A DNA stretch of 64,000 nucleotides from Tipula vernalis (Eukaryota > Arthropoda > Insecta > Diptera > Tipulidae), in assembly GCA_958295665.1 (NCBI GenBank), contig OY282560.1, forward strand, positions 207,188,420 to 207,252,419. Reading direction: 5' to 3'. How positions within the stretch are numbered: position 1 is the first letter of the stretch; each line of letters opens with the position of its first letter. Position numbers and translations under genes: made by a program. Below the pieces are notes generated by a model. That model worked only from the letters and a program-made list of their open reading frames with translations, had not been told where the DNA came from and ran no database searches. Shown here in pieces: positions 44,421-58,473 of the stretch.

Positions 44421-47220
44421 ACCAAAAATGTTGTTTACTAAATGCAATAAATCACAGGAATATTTTTTTAAGCATAAGTAAACCGTCATTCTCTGAAGTT
44501 TGTGATTTTATCAATACAACTTAATATTACCCCAGTAATACCGGGTACTCATCCTTACTATGGAGAACAATGAAAATCTTGATGAACAGCTATTTTGGAA
44601 ATTATTTATATTTGAAATGGCTTGATGAAAATTCGAATTCATTAAAAACCAAATATGACGCTGCAAAACAAAAAGCATCTAAGTTTTTAGTATCAAAACG
44701 GCAGTCAAAAATGAAATTTCTTCATTAGACGGGAGCCGAACGTTGTAAACAGTATTAAACTATCATTCTGAATGTTATTATGTACTTTGGAGATGTTTGG
44801 ATGATAACGATTTGGGATATTACGTGTTAAACATTATTCATATTTTTCGTAGATAACACAATGACACTCCCTGTATTTTGAAGTAAAGTTGAATGAAAGG
44901 TCAGTAAGACAAATATTGACGATTTAAAACTGATTAACTATTAGTAATTATTAGTAATTTCAATTTCAAAATCGTTAGAATTATCCAAATGAAGGTAATG
45001 TCAACATTATTTTCACACGACTAAAAAACTTGGCTCCATTCCGAAGTAGTTGATACCTTTTTGCCCAGTTAAGTAAATTTTTCGTGTTGGTCTCATATAA
45101 TAACGGGTCTTTCCTAGTTTTTCGGCTGTTTAGGCTAGATACGTCAGGCCCTTGACCAACTGTTTTCGCATAAACTGGTACCTGAAATCTTTAACTTATA
45201 TAAGCAGCTAGTGGTGGTGGTAATTTTGTCCTTTTTTGATATCTTCCTTCTTCTGATCTTTTCTACAGGTTGAATTTTGTTTTCTACGCCTTCTTAGTCT
45301 AGAAGTGATAGAACGAACCTCAATGTATCTAAGGATCCTTGTTTGAATGGCCTGTCCAGAACTCCCACCTAATCGCAATTGAAAATTTATGGGATTGTTG
45401 GACTACAAGTAGCTATTTATAAACAGTCACTCAACCAATCACTTGGTCCGCGGGCCGGAAGATGGAATAACGATTGCGGTTGACCTCACACTCCCACTTG
45501 ATTTTTTTGTTGTTGTTCTCATTGCTCTATTTATTTTAAAAATGTTTCAAAAATACTCATTTCGCTTGAGAACTACTGCCCTAGATCAATGTAAGGATAC
45601 AAACTTGAAATTAGAATTTCTTGTCCTAGTTCTATCTGTGGGGCTTATTTAAATTGCAAATTATCTATGTGTATATTTTGTACATAGCTATTTACAAACT
45701 ACTATTTCTATAAATAAATTTACGTAAGTAAATAATATGTAAATTTATAAGTTTTCCTTATATGCATATGCGCAACGCACGTATCAATAAATTAGGGAAA
45801 ATTGTTTTAATTATCCAATGAAACCCCTAATAAAAATAAACCAACTTACTAATAAATTTCCTTTTTTCTTTCTATTAATATTATTTATTTGAAAATCAAT
45901 AAAAGTTAATCCGTACAAATATTTTTCTCATCCCCATCGACAACTTATAACAGTTCGACAAAAACAAGTTGATGGAGTTTGGTTTTTGTAAAATTAGGTA
46001 ATTGACCGAAATGTATCAAATTAAATCAAAAGGTCGAGTACGCTTTTAGATGGAGTGTTATGTTATTTAATATACAGAAACTAGTAAAAATGGTTACATA
46101 ATGAAAATACAAGAAAAGTAAGTATACTTATCAGATTACTCTTTAGTTACAATGCATAATTATATAAGTCAAATATTAGGCAGAATTTTTAATATTTGAT
46201 ATTTTTCGGTTTCCTTAAAGTTCCCGTTGTTACTGGTTGACTGTCATTTAATGTTTCTGTATTTATTTTTGTTCGTCCCACTAAAAATATTTGAGAATAT
46301 AATGAACTTTGTAGGTCACACAGTTTATCTGTAACAAAATGGCGTGAGAAATGTTTATGGTCATTTTGCTTTTACCAGTCATAAATAAATGCAATATCTG
46401 TCACAGTTCCCGGTTAGAAATCTGAATAAATAAGCAACATTAAATTGGAAACCACTTTCCTGCTAGAGATTGCTACTATTATTATTTCATTAAGATTTAA
46501 CAGACATTAATATGTACGAACGCCTATTAAATAAGAAAAAACTAATGTTCAAAAGAAACCTTTAAATCACCTTAGCGATTAAACGCTTACCTACATAATA
46601 TAGTAGTTACTCTGTGTTGTCTTTTCGTTTTTCCGATATTAACAATATGAAAAACGAAAAGGCAGCACAAGAGTCGATCGACTCGCCAATCAAAATAGGG
46701 GTCAACATTTTATATCATTCGCAAAAGCGATTTCATTTTCAACCGTTAAATATAAGAACGTTTTCTGGAGAGTTAGTTAGCATAACGCCCAAAATTAGAT
46801 TTAAAAAAACTGGGTAAGGTTTTATCGAATTAACGAAAATTCGGAACAACTACCTTGTTGTTTCGAATTTTCCCTTTATTTTGCCTATTTTATACAGTGA
46901 AGGAGAGTGTGTGAACGGTTTTTCATGATTATTTTATTTTTGTAATTCATTATTACAATCTCTGTCTATAAAATTTCACACCTTTGTATAAGTCATTCAC
47001 TCAATACGGTCTGCTCAAGCGAAAACGTGTGTTATGCGCTGTGCTTCTGGGTCGGCGAAAACGCATGTTTCATTGTAAGGATTTTGAAGGTACAAAAAAT
47101 ATAAACGGGCTAACATTTTTTTTTTTAGTTTCAAGAGATGGTGTTATATTTATTAAAAATACTCGTTAATAAACGAGAAGATTTAAATTATTTAGACTAT
47201 GAAGTATAGTTCTGTTTTTA
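44421..47220. other. Non-coding interval
   Basis: No gene or element recognised. Short ORFs at 45443, 46614 and 46984 lack any family features. Confidence 0.35.
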
Positions 47221-47223
47221 TTA

Positions 47224-47655
47224 CTAGGAGGGTTTTTTTTATTCATTCCGAAGAAAGGAATAGGAAGGAATGGAATATTAGTCATGTGACTTTAGAATAT
47301 TCCAAACGGAATGTAGTGAAAAACGACAAAAGGAAGGAATGGAATATTATTATTATTATTAGTTATTAATTAATATTATTATTATTAATTATTATGTTTA
47401 ATTTATTTTTTAATTTTATATGAGCAATTATTTATGTCTTACGGCAATACACAATGACGAATAATTACGACGGACTAAAAATATTACATTCATTCTACCT
47501 TTTCATCTAGTACGAAAAGAATACGTTCGGAATGTTTACAATGAATTAAAAAAAGTACAAAAAAGGAATAGAAAGAATGGAATGAATAAAAAAACATTTT
47601 ATTTAATTTTCGGAGCGTCCGAAATATTTGGAATGAATAAAAAAAAACACCCTAG
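47224..47655. mobile_element. 432-bp MITE with T-run ends
   Basis: Inverted ends CTAGGAGGGTTTTTTTTATT / CTAGGGTGTTTTTTTTTATT (right end reverse-complemented), continuing CATTCC. The interior repeats GGAATGGAAT/ATTCCATTCC words and has an (ATT)n stretch near 47340-47395. No coding capacity and no clear target duplication. Confidence 0.7.
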
Positions 47656-48342
47656 ATGTCTTCCAAGTAATTGAATGACGTATTTATATTACTTTACTAC
47701 GAATAAGTACATACATAAATACAAATATTCGAAGTGTGCACTTATAGTGGATGATGCAGTGGCGTGCTAACATATAATATATTGAAATGGCATATTTATT
47801 TTATTTTACGATAATTACTTACGGATATGGATATTTGACTTATGAATGATGCAGTGAGTATTTAATATGTTTATTGGATATTTTATGTCGACAACGTGCT
47901 TTTGTATATTATTATTGTCTAAGTCATTCGGTAATAAAATATATTTTTAAAAAATAAATTTAAAAATAAAACTCTAACGGTTTAATGTTTTGTCGTAATA
48001 ACAAACGAAAATACTACATACACATACCAATATCACAACAAATTTCAATTCTTCTACAAAAACATGTTAACTCAAAATACGTGTTTCGTCAATTAAATTA
48101 ATTTTAAATTCAATTAATTTTATGAAAATAAATTAATTTTTATTTAGTTTTGATTTTAGCGTAATATTCTAAATTATAATAATCGATTTGAATAGGTCAA
48201 CGCAATTGTCAATATGAAGGTAAAACTAAATATTTATACCAAAACAATTTAATTAATTTGTGAAATCAACAAAATAATATTAGCAGTCAGAAAGCATTGG
48301 GACTGGCCACACGAGCGAAATAAATACAAAATAAAACACTAA
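47656..48342. other. Non-coding interval
   Basis: AT-rich, nothing recognised. Confidence 0.35.
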
Positions 48343-48346
48343 TAAT

Positions 48347-48605
48347 AGTTGCGTTTTTTTATTCGCTCCGGATAGCTGCTATCGAGAGCAGTCATATAAA
48401 ATGTGGCTCCGGATAGCGCTCCGTATAAATAGATAGAGCCAAATATTTTATATATCAAGTTTTCGCTAAACAATTGAATTAAAAATGATAGTTTGATGTT
48501 AAATAAGTATAGTTTACCAATAAATAGCGCTTCAAATTTAAATTTAGGCGTAGAAAAATGACGGCTCTCGATAGCAGCTATCCGGAGCGAATAAAAAAAC
48601 GCAGC
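48347..48605. mobile_element. MITE family B, copy 2 (259 bp, TAAT flanks)
   Basis: Same 259-bp length, ends and interior as 37546-37804, in inverse orientation. It is flanked by TAAT (48343-48346, 48606-48609). Two independent copies with 4-bp flanking repeats fix the element boundaries. Confidence 0.88.
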
Positions 48606-48609
48606 TAAT

Positions 48610-50606
48610 AGCTACATTTCAAAATGTTGATCGAAAAACAAAGATTAGTTCAAATTTTGTTTGGTGCTTCCAATATAAACTTTGATGTGATCCGTGCCAA
48701 GAAAAGCTGTACTAATCAAGCTTGTTTAGAAAAATTGCAAGTGAAGGGTTAGGACAAAAGTCAGCAGCTGGAGGATTTTTCTACTAACTCGGCGCAGTAG
48801 GCAAGTTTTAAATTATGTATGCAGTAGACACTGACTTTGGATCCCAGTAAACATCACTTTGTCAATTTGGAAAGACCAAAAGTAATTGTTTGATATGTAT
48901 GTATATGTATAAAATGTTAAGAATTTAAGCACGGCAACAATTCGATTTCGATGATTTTCGCGGTTAATATTTCGAAAAGTGATTTATTGACGATTCCGTT
49001 GAAAGGGTCGAATCTGAACGTGCATTTTCTTCGGCTTGGTACATTTGCACTACAGTTCGCAGACGGCTGAATGACGACAGCGTTGACTCACTTACTTTTC
49101 TACGATACTTTATTTCTCAGAAAATGGAATGATGTCATTTTTAAAGCTATTTTAATGTCTTTTGTTCTGTGAACCATTAAATGGAAATATAAATAAAACG
49201 AATTAAATTCTATAAGTTAGTGTCACATTTATTAGTCGTGTTGGTAAAGTAGATCTTGAATTCTTCCATCTAAAAAACAAATTAGCACAACATATTCATC
49301 AGATTTCAGTAGGACTTTAATCTGGATAATCTCTGCAATTGGAAATAGACTTTCAAGCTTCAATCCCACCTTAAGTTTGACAATTTTTCAAATTTTTTAT
49401 TTCAGCGAATAAATTCCCCAGATGTTTTCGAATGGATTTTGGCCTGAGGAGCAGTCTGGCCATTACAAAACCAAAATTATTCGATTTTATCCACAAGCGA
49501 TTAGAATGGGTTATTGCAATTGTCAATACAAAGGTCAATACAAATTACCAAAACAATTCCTAGCTTTCCCAACCAACCGCATGAACTCCAGAGGATACAC
49601 AACATTGTTCAGAACAAATCTGCTTCTATATTTAGTAGAGAAAATCCCTCCATAACTGGAGAGAAAATTTAACTTTTCGGCAAGATAATGCTTTCTTGCA
49701 CGAGAGGTCATGATTCGTAAAGGCTACGCTGAAATACAACAATATGAATAAAATTCAGACTAAAGAATGGTTATGATTAAAGCTTCGGAGTAAATCAGTA
49801 AAGAAGTTCGAGTAAGCTTAGTTGAGAATAGGCCGAACAGGAGGGTCTGAATAAACAAAACAAACGAGGCTCACACAACATTGGATGCATTTTTTTTTTA
49901 AATCAATTGATTTTTTCTTTTTTTCTAAATAATTGTATCTACTGCTTTAAAAAAACAAACGTTGAATTACATATAATGGAGAAAAGTTTATATTTCCTTA
50001 TTTGGTTTCATCTTTTTCTTGGCAACAGAAATTATTGTAATAAATTGGTGTATCTACGGTTCTGCACCAGAATGTATTTAGAAAGGGATTAAGAGTTTAT
50101 TTACGTACTTTCTATATAAGGAAATAGTCAGGTTATAATAGAAGGCTAGACGGCAATCAATCGCTGTAATCTGATGAGATCACTGAAAATAAAATTTTCA
50201 TGATCGAAAGTGAAATGTTGGATTCTTGGTAATTTCACTATTCCTTATAAAATAGTGTTCTTAATTTTACATATAAATTGTTTGAATCGGCGAATAATCC
50301 AGAGAGTTTATTTTTATACGAAATTTCTCTTATTCGGTAACCGGATAAATTGAAAAATTAAATTTCAAAAAATTTGCAAATGTTTATTAGACCAACCTTT
50401 ACCTGTTTTCAGATTTGAGATCAACAAACTTTTTACAATCAATTGATTAAAAATTCGAATTTTTTATCTTCGATATAAACAAACGCACCAATCAATAGAG
50501 TAAATTCAATACATATTTTGAAGCACCAACCAAAAAAATTAACTAATCAGACAGTATTCTGGCTGCTTTCACAAGCGTAGGCTTCAGCATGGCTGTCTAA
50601 ACACTG
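48610..50606. other. Non-coding interval
   Basis: Nothing recognised. The frames at 49422 and 49907 lack family features. Confidence 0.35.
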
Positions 50607-50614
50607 TTTTACTG

Positions 50615-51170
50615 GCAGGAAATACTTCTCAAACCATAAACGAAATAAGTTACCAATATTGGAACTCATTGCATAATGAAATAACTTCCCAATTTAGGAA
50701 ATGAATAAATACACCCCAAAAAAAATTAAATAAATCCCCAAAGTAAAGTGAAATACATAAATCCCCAGATTTTTATTTTTATGACTCCAAAAAGTTATAT
50801 TTAGGAAAATAAAGATATAATTTTGAAATACTCTGGGAAAGGGGAATGTCCATTCTAATTTTAAAATTAAATCTTCGATTTTTCTAGAATATTTTAAAAT
50901 TAATATTTTTTTAAATATTTTTTCATTGGAAAGGGAAGATTTAATTTTAAAATAAGAATGGAAATGTCAGTTTTCCAGAATATTTCAAAATTAAATCTCC
51001 ATTTTCCAGAATGTTGTGGTGTTATATTTCATATCCAATATTTGGGGAATACTTTCATAATGAAATAAACCAACTCAGCTTGTGAAATAAATCCCCAATA
51101 ATTATTTTTATTTTAGCAAGTTTTCAATTTCCGTATAGTAAGTAAAATTGGAAGTTATTTCCTACAGCGT
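50615..51170. mobile_element. Possible hAT-type MITE
   Basis: AGGAAAT(A)ACTTC near the left end pairs with GGAAGTTATTTCCT near the right. GTTTTACT (50607-50614 and 51171-51178) could be an 8-bp hAT target duplication. The inner foldback GAATGTCCATTCTAATTTTA pairs with TAAAATAAGAATGGAAATGTC-like sequence. The ends are not perfectly matched, so limits are tentative. Confidence 0.5.
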
Positions 51171-51178
51171 GTTTTACT

Positions 51179-54100
51179 CTCTCGTATTTGGACACAGTTA
51201 GAATTTAGAATCAACTTCGTTTCTTGTTTCTTCTCTTTTAAAATACCGAATATTTTTAAAGTTGAATAGAAAGGTTTGTTTAATTTTAAACTAGATATTT
51301 CTAAAAATGACGATATATGTACACATAATTTTTGGAAAGCTAAGGCGACCAACATTTTGGGTCGAAACAGGAAAACTTTAAGAACCGATAATTAAAGCAT
51401 ATTTTTTCGAAAAAAGCAGTTTACACCAAATATAATTTAAATACTACGGGAAAGTTTTGTATTCTAACAAAACTTTCTTGTAATTACGGAGTACACAACT
51501 CCTAAAGCTGTACGTATTGTGTCAGTTTAGAAAATACAAAATACTTAAATTTTGTTTTGTTTACGAACGCTTGATTTGTCCATGCCTTTCTCTCTCTTTA
51601 TAGACAAAATTAAAATCGAAATCAATAGAACATTCTTTCCTTTTTATGCTTTACAAAAACTATTTAAATAAAAGCATTAAGTTAAATTTACAAACAAAAA
51701 TTTAAACAAACAACGTCTACTCAAAATCACCTTCTTTATATTTATTTTCCAATCAAATATTACTCAGAACCTTAAAAAACAGTGAACGTTTGAAATTTGT
51801 TCGAAGTTGACTCGTTTTTGTGGAATTGAGTATACGAATTTTAGTAATTTTAACCTTCCTGTCAGCACGACACACCTGTATTTGGATTTTCCAATGTAAA
51901 AATCAATGTAATGGAAATTTCCTGTCATAGTGAGTTTTTCAGTAGTCGCCTAAACATTCAAAATAAAATTGGGTCCCCCATAAAATTGGGTCAATTTTTA
52001 CGATTTTCATATAAAATGCACTATAAAATTTAATACACACCAGGGTACGCTCTTGTTAATGAAAAGTAGTTCGATACTCGTGTTGACATAAAGGTTGAAA
52101 TTTTTAGAAACTCAAAAAATGTATAGTTTTGGAATTTGCTTTATGCTGGAAACACAACTGAATAAAACTAAAAAATTCTCATTTTTCAGCAAAGACAAAA
52201 TCAAATTTATTTATTTGTTTTGCTTCTCAATAAATAAAATAGTATTTTATTAAATGAAATAAAAATTAAAACATTAAGCTTATAAATATACTAAATATTT
52301 CCCATTTAGATGTTATTTTTTGAAAACATAAATTAATCAATTTTGATTTTATATAAATTAAATTAAAAAAAATAAATAAATAAAACTTTGCGCGCACATT
52401 TGTAAGCCATAACTATACGAACTGAATATAGTATGAAACCAATTTTTAGCGGAAACACCTTGGGTCAAATTATATTTTTGGGTGTTCATTTGTTTTGGTT
52501 TATTATTTTTTTTTTTTTTTGCTTCCATGTAGTCGTACAATTTTTTAGAAAATACGACAGCCATCAACACTAATACAGTATTGAAAACGCGTAAAAATAT
52601 TTTTTTATATTCTTTGAATACAAAAATAAATTTAATATTCTTACATTATCTTAAATTAAATCACGTGTACCTAGTTTCACGTAAGTAGCTTCACGTTTTC
52701 ATTATTTAACACTCGCGATTCATCTGACGTTATTGTCAATTATGACCTCAATATAGACGTTAAAATGATCCGTGACATCGCCAAAATTAACATTAAAATA
52801 ATGTATAAGTTCAGTTTGGCAGAAAAATATTTAAGATTGATATCAGTAACATTGAAATAATGATTCGCTTCGTTGAAAGGTAATTACCTACGCGAGATCA
52901 AATTTTGGTAAATTCTTAAAATTTCAAGAAACTTTTTATACTCTTAAAATGAACAAACAAAAGTATTAAATTCTTGAAATGACTAAAAATCTTACAATAC
53001 ATACTTAAATCTTTAAAAGTTTTAAAAGTTTTCAGAATCGAGAAACTCAGAAAAGAATACAACTTCATGCAAATTCTGAAAATTTGTTTTTTATGTAGTA
53101 CAATACCAGTTAACATAACAGAATTAAATTCAGTTGTTTAATTCATTTAGATTAGGATAAGGGATTGGCTTTGACTTTCACGTCAATTGGACGTTTTCTG
53201 TGAAAAAAATATTTTTTAATTTTTTTATTGTATTTTGAAATTTTAATCAACGATCAAATTCTGCACCAAATATCCTATAGCTATGGGGTACCCCAACCAC
53301 GGAATATTATCCAAATTACAAAAGATTACAAATCGTGATCGTCCTGCCATTGATGATCGAGCGATGCGAGTGAAAAATCCAGGTGAAATTATGTAATTCA
53401 TGGTCCGAAATGAATGGCTGGCCGACCTAAAAATGGAATTTTGTCTAACTGAACCATCCTTCTCTTTTGGCACGCTCTGTTGTAAATGAGCTTTGGCTCA
53501 AAATGGAGTGCGCCAAAACTTAAATAAATTTATGTGTAAATCAAATAAATAAATAAAACAAATAGCAATCTAAAAGGAATACACTTTTGCCAAAAAAACG
53601 CATAAAGCAAATAAAGAGACAGAATTTAAAACAGAGATAATTCAACGAATCACTTTGGGAATGGATTTACTATAATTCAAGTGGAACAATTTATAACTGG
53701 TGTGTAGAGTTCAAACATGAATGTGTTATAAATTTCAGGAAGGTCGCTCATCGACTTTTTTTCTATGTACTTCAATTTTATGAAATGCACATTTTTTCAT
53801 AAATTTCAAACCTCAATTTAAAGTTGTTAATTAATTGTCAATATAGAGTTTTTTCTAAATGTGAAATGTGTTATTATTATCAATACAAACATAAAACAAC
53901 ATCAATTTTTGTTTCATGTACTTTTCACACCACAAAATTTAAATTGATTTGAAAAAGCGAAATTATTTTATCAAGGGTTTTTTTTTACTATGGGAGTGTA
54001 TTTTACGATTTAATAAATATTAATAATCGTTGTTTTCGCCCCTTTTGCTTTAATTCCATTTTAATATATTCTAAAATAATTAATTAACAATTTTATTTTG

Positions 54101-55005
54101 TTTAAATTATTTATAAATATTTGTTTAAATAGTTATGTATAACATTATTAATACTTAGTTTATCGGTTGTGTCCATTTTTGTATTTGAAAAAGAAAGGTA
54201 CGATAATTTACGTTATAGTTTACCGTTGGTATCGTTTAGTGCTGCCACCTTTTGGAAAACGTGAAGTAGTTTCGTTCTACTTTAGTAGTGACCACTAGCG
54301 GCAAATGTATTTACCATTATACTACTTGTCGTTTTCGCTATTATCGACTATGGCAAAATTGGTATTATGAATTTCGTTTGTAAGTCGTTTTTTCTCGTAA
54401 AATCGCAATTATATGTCGATGATATTTTAATTCCGTTCATTATATTTACATATGTAAGACGCCCGTTTGTTATTAATATATAATACCAAATTTAAAAACA
54501 AAACTAAAACACAGTCGTATCGATTATTGACCGCGGTGTCAATCATAATTTGACGACTTTATTGACTTTTTTGCGAATTCACGCTCAACTCGCAAAAGAT
54601 TTATGTGAAAACATTTATATACAAATATCTATTGAATCATTTCAACCCATTTGGATAAGGCTGTTGTTCGCTCAGTATTTAAATTAGGTTACATTTTTGG
54701 TTTAAAACGTCAATAAGTTTTTGTATTATGGGTTGAAAGGCTGTCATCCTTGCTGCCATTAATTGAGCATGAGCAAAGTGCAGTTCTGTTAAGTTAATCA
54801 CCTAAACTTGCCATTTACCTTTTAAAATATATTACTCATACACGGTGTGAAAAATGGTATAAAACGGTATCGCTTTTATAGAGCGGTTCTATTTGGGCGC
54901 TATGTTGACCGTAAAATCATAGCAACTGCAACTGGAAAGACGTTAGCGCGAAACTCCCCATAACCAGGCTCAGCAACAGCATCAGCAATCCTAATAACAA
55001 AGCTT
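51179..55005. other. Non-coding interval
   Basis: No gene supported. At 53240-53560 a stretch ends GAGCTTTGGCTCAAAATGGAG...AAATAAATAAATAAAAC, which resembles a LINE 3' end (compare GAGCTGCTGCTCAAAATAAA at about 10962). The coding part is not recognisable, so it is not called. Confidence 0.35.
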
Positions 55006-55256
55006 ACCGACTAAACAATTTTAAAATCATTACATATATTTAGGACGTGTCCGATTTCTGTGATAAATGTTTCTGCTGTAATAATTATGACATTATTTTG
55101 TTTGCAACCAAATTTTAACAGCAACTAACAGTAACCGACTAAATAATTTTAAAATAATTACATATATTTAGGACGTGTCCGATTTCTGTGATAACTGTTT
55201 CTGCTGTAATAATTATGACATTATTTTGTTTGCAACCAAATTTTAACAGCAACTAC
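55006..55256. repeat. Tandem duplication, period 128 bp
   Basis: Two nearly identical units beginning ACCGACTAAA at 55006 and 55134, with only a handful of differences. Both contain AGGACGTGTCCGATTTCTGT. No coding capacity. Confidence 0.9.
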
Positions 55257-55261
55257 ATGTT

Positions 55262-55306
55262 ATATTGTTAACGTTTTCGAAATAATTTTCGGAAACGTTA
55301 ACATTA
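55262..55306. repeat. Short inverted repeat
   Basis: GTTAACGTTTTCGAAA and TTTCGGAAACGTTAAC form a stem of about 16 bp with one mismatch and a short loop. Confidence 0.6.
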
Positions 55307-55686
55307 ACGTAAAAGTGATCGCGTGGCTTTATTCTCTCCTTTTAATCAATTTGTGAGCAATTTATTCGTTTTTGTGCTGCCCAAATATTATAAAATCATC
55401 AACAAGCCCTATGTGATTTTATAAGTACATAATTCCTAAATTCATTACCATGTTACATCGTTAAATTATGGTTTTTAGATTATTAATATACAGCAAATAT
55501 TGTTGATCAATTGACAATTTTATTTTATTAAAAATGCCAAATTTTCGTCTGAGCGTCCCTAAAAGTTTCATTCCTTTCTATGGTAAATACGCCGATGATT
55601 CGTAGATTTCTTTATTGCGGTTATATTAAAAAAAAAATGATCTAGACGCTATTTTAGTTTTAATTTAATATGTTCCGAAGATTGTA

Positions 55687-57261
55687 AGAGAATTCAATCC
55701 AGTTTCGAACTGATGAGCTTGTGATTATGAAATAATCAATCCTCTCATCAGGCCGCGGCGACTGGACTGACTATACCACAATTTACATTCTATATATACA
55801 GAATGTCCTGTGCTTTATATACTTGCGAATCGTACTAATTGATTGATTGATTGATTGATTGATACGAATGCACGGCCAAGCTTATGAAGCAAGAAATCCC
55901 GTGTTAGTGATGTGGTCATTAAACTGTCAAACCAACTTTATAACACAGGTGAATGCTTTCCATACTGAAGATACCTAAGCACCATTACCACAAGGAGAGC
56001 ACAACCACCCGCGATATCACATAAATGTGACAGCATCATGTCCACCCCTGGCCGGGTCCCACCGTGCACTCTTTCACACATAACAAAACCGAAGGATAGG
56101 ATAGGATAGTTAGAAGTGACAGAATCGGCCCGGTTACAGACACCTAGGTATAGCCGATAGTTAGTAAATTGTTAGTAATTATATAGTAAAATAGTTAGCA
56201 CAGGACAACACAATTTCTAAACTACAGCTAATTTACTACTTGTTGATCCTGGAGGGTTGATTCAAGCTAAAATTTAATTATGTAACTCAGGATTAATTTA
56301 ATCCCTATAATAATGAATTATTCTGGAACTACATATGTTGTATTCTGAAAATTGGATTATTTATTAACATATTAAGGAAGAGACCCCTTTAAATCTTCTT
56401 TAAACTAAATTAATTAATATACATTAATGAACAAAACACGATATATTACACATTAAAATAAATAAATTAGTTAAGTTAAAATTAAATTAACTTCTCTGAA
56501 ACAAATTATAAATTAATCCCTATATACTTACAACTATATTTAAAAATAAAACATAAAAATAAAAATAAAAAATAAATATTTAACAATAAAATTAAACTAA
56601 TTAGCAATTTAATATAAATCTGGAAAAATTAAAATTAATATTTTCGACAGCCATGACGTCATACTAAAAAAGTCAAATCACTAATGTAAAGAGGGAAATA
56701 AAAATGTTTACCAGGAACTAAATATATTGAACTGCAGCCGGCACACAACCCTAACTAAACTCAATAAAATTCCAACACACAATTCTGCATTTTAGTAAAC
56801 TGACTTCTTTTCCCAAACATCGCTAGGCTTCGTGTCCCTTCATAGATTAGCTCTACTATGAAAATCTAATGTTCAAAGGAACACGAAGAACGACGATGCT
56901 TTAAAAAAAAAAAATATTTTAATAAAAATGCAAAATTACTCATTCAATGATTATTAATTTCAATCAACATTGCTCACAGACTATATCTCGATATATTTAA
57001 TATCAAACCATTCATATTTGTAAACAAAAACGTTCACACAAACTGAAAACAAATGCTGTGTTTCCCATTCAAATCCGTAGATCGAACAGATTTTGAAATC
57101 GGAAATCAGCTCGATCTGGTCGATCCGAAATAAGAAACAGGTTGTAGATTCTTCAGATCAAAACAATTTTTAACCATCAAAAATTTTCAATTTAATAAAA
57201 TTATCGACCTTCGTCCACATAATAATTAAAATTTCCTTCTATTTCCATTTTAATAACGTTT

Positions 57262-57297
<36 letters not shown>

Positions 57298-57433
57298 AGT
57301 GATGAGAATGACAGTTCTCTATGCGGTAATGTACATATTTGAATTACGTGAAGGTAGCTAATCAAAAACTAATCTGAGAAATCGGAATATTTTTACAAAT
57401 CAAAAAAAATCAATCTGAAAAAAATAAGAAACA

Positions 57434-57469
<36 letters not shown>

Positions 57470-58386
57470 AAACAACCCCCCAGTACTCAGACCAATCAGA
57501 CCGGCTAGATCAGAAATAAGAAACACAGCATAAGACGACACAAAAAAATGCCTTTGAAAATCCCATACGATTCCACCAAGCCCCACAGGAAAACAAAAAT
57601 CTGTATACTTACCTAACACCACTACCACCCATCACATACAAGATGTATACAAATCCTTAAATACATTTGAATTAAAATGTAATTTAAATAATTAAATTAA
57701 AAAACAAAATTAACTAAATTAAATTAAATAAATTCATTCAGCAAGAGAAAATACGTCTTTCCTTCACTCGACAATCTATCGTTCTACTTTGAATTAAATT
57801 AAATATAACCAAAATTAACATTACAATATATATATACATATGTATATAAGGTATATATCCCTGTTGACATAATTAAATAAAAATTAATATTTCCGAAATT
57901 TATCATTACTACATTTATCATTAGTACTCCCACATAATTTCAACTTTGTTTATGGTTATGCTGCGCTGCAAAATCGAGCATGCACAAATAATTTGTATAT
58001 AATATAGGAAATTCACAATCAATATTCGAACACATTCAATCACACAAAACACAAGGATCCAATTTGAATCGAATCCATGCATGTAGTATAAAATTCAAAA
58101 AGATTTCTAATGGTACCAAATAAATAATACATAATATAATAAATATATACTGCAACCTAAACTCAGTTTAAAATATTAATTTAATTAAAAATATTTATTA
58201 TTTCCAAGTTTATTACATATTTATAAAATTTAATATAATCTTAATGTTGTTTATGTTACGCTGCGTCAATAATTGAGCATGTACAAATGATTTTGTTAAT
58301 TCATACTTGCGAATCGTACTAATATAGATAAATTCAATTACAATTTTTTCTTCTTCATGACAATCACATAAGCTGTGAACGCTAAT

Positions 58387-58429
<43 letters not shown>

Positions 58430-58473
58430 GAATTCAATCCAGTTTCGAACTGATGAGCTTGTGATTATGAAAT
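55687..58473. repeat. 47-bp direct repeats flanking a 2.7-kb block
   Basis: The identical 47-bp sequence at 55687-55733 and 58427-58473 begins AGAGAATTCAATCCAGTTTC. The right copy is preceded directly by a run of 35 T (58392-58426). It encloses the element at 55840-58302. It may be an unusually long target duplication of a further insertion, or a segmental duplication. Confidence 0.7.
55840..58302 (-). mobile_element. Second copy of the non-coding LINE-tailed family
   Basis: Flanked by an exact 21-bp target duplication (55819-55839 and 58303-58323; core ACTTGCGAATCGTACTAA). The left end is (TTGA)n/(TGAT)n, the complement of an (AATC)n 3' tail. Next to it GGCCAAGCTT, GTGCACTCTTTCACACA, CAAAACCGAAGG, CCGGTTACAGACACCTA and GTTAGCACAGGACAACACAA match the element at 18469-21578. 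The interior is AT-rich and non-coding, with poly(A) runs (57268-57294, 57437-57467). A CTGCGCTGC/GAGCATG block is repeated at about 57958 and 58250. Confidence 0.7.

Noticed and set aside
48610..49660. Possible gene at 49422-49655
   Set aside because: Short, no homology features; a word (GCAATTGTCAATA) is shared with 48200, suggesting a repeat, but too little to define.
53243..53560. LINE 3' end or host gene fragment
   Set aside because: The tail resembles a LINE terminus, but neither strand gives a recognisable RT or protein, so not called.
57410..57628. 72-codon frame with long Phe run
   Set aside because: Translation of a poly(A) tract on the opposite strand.
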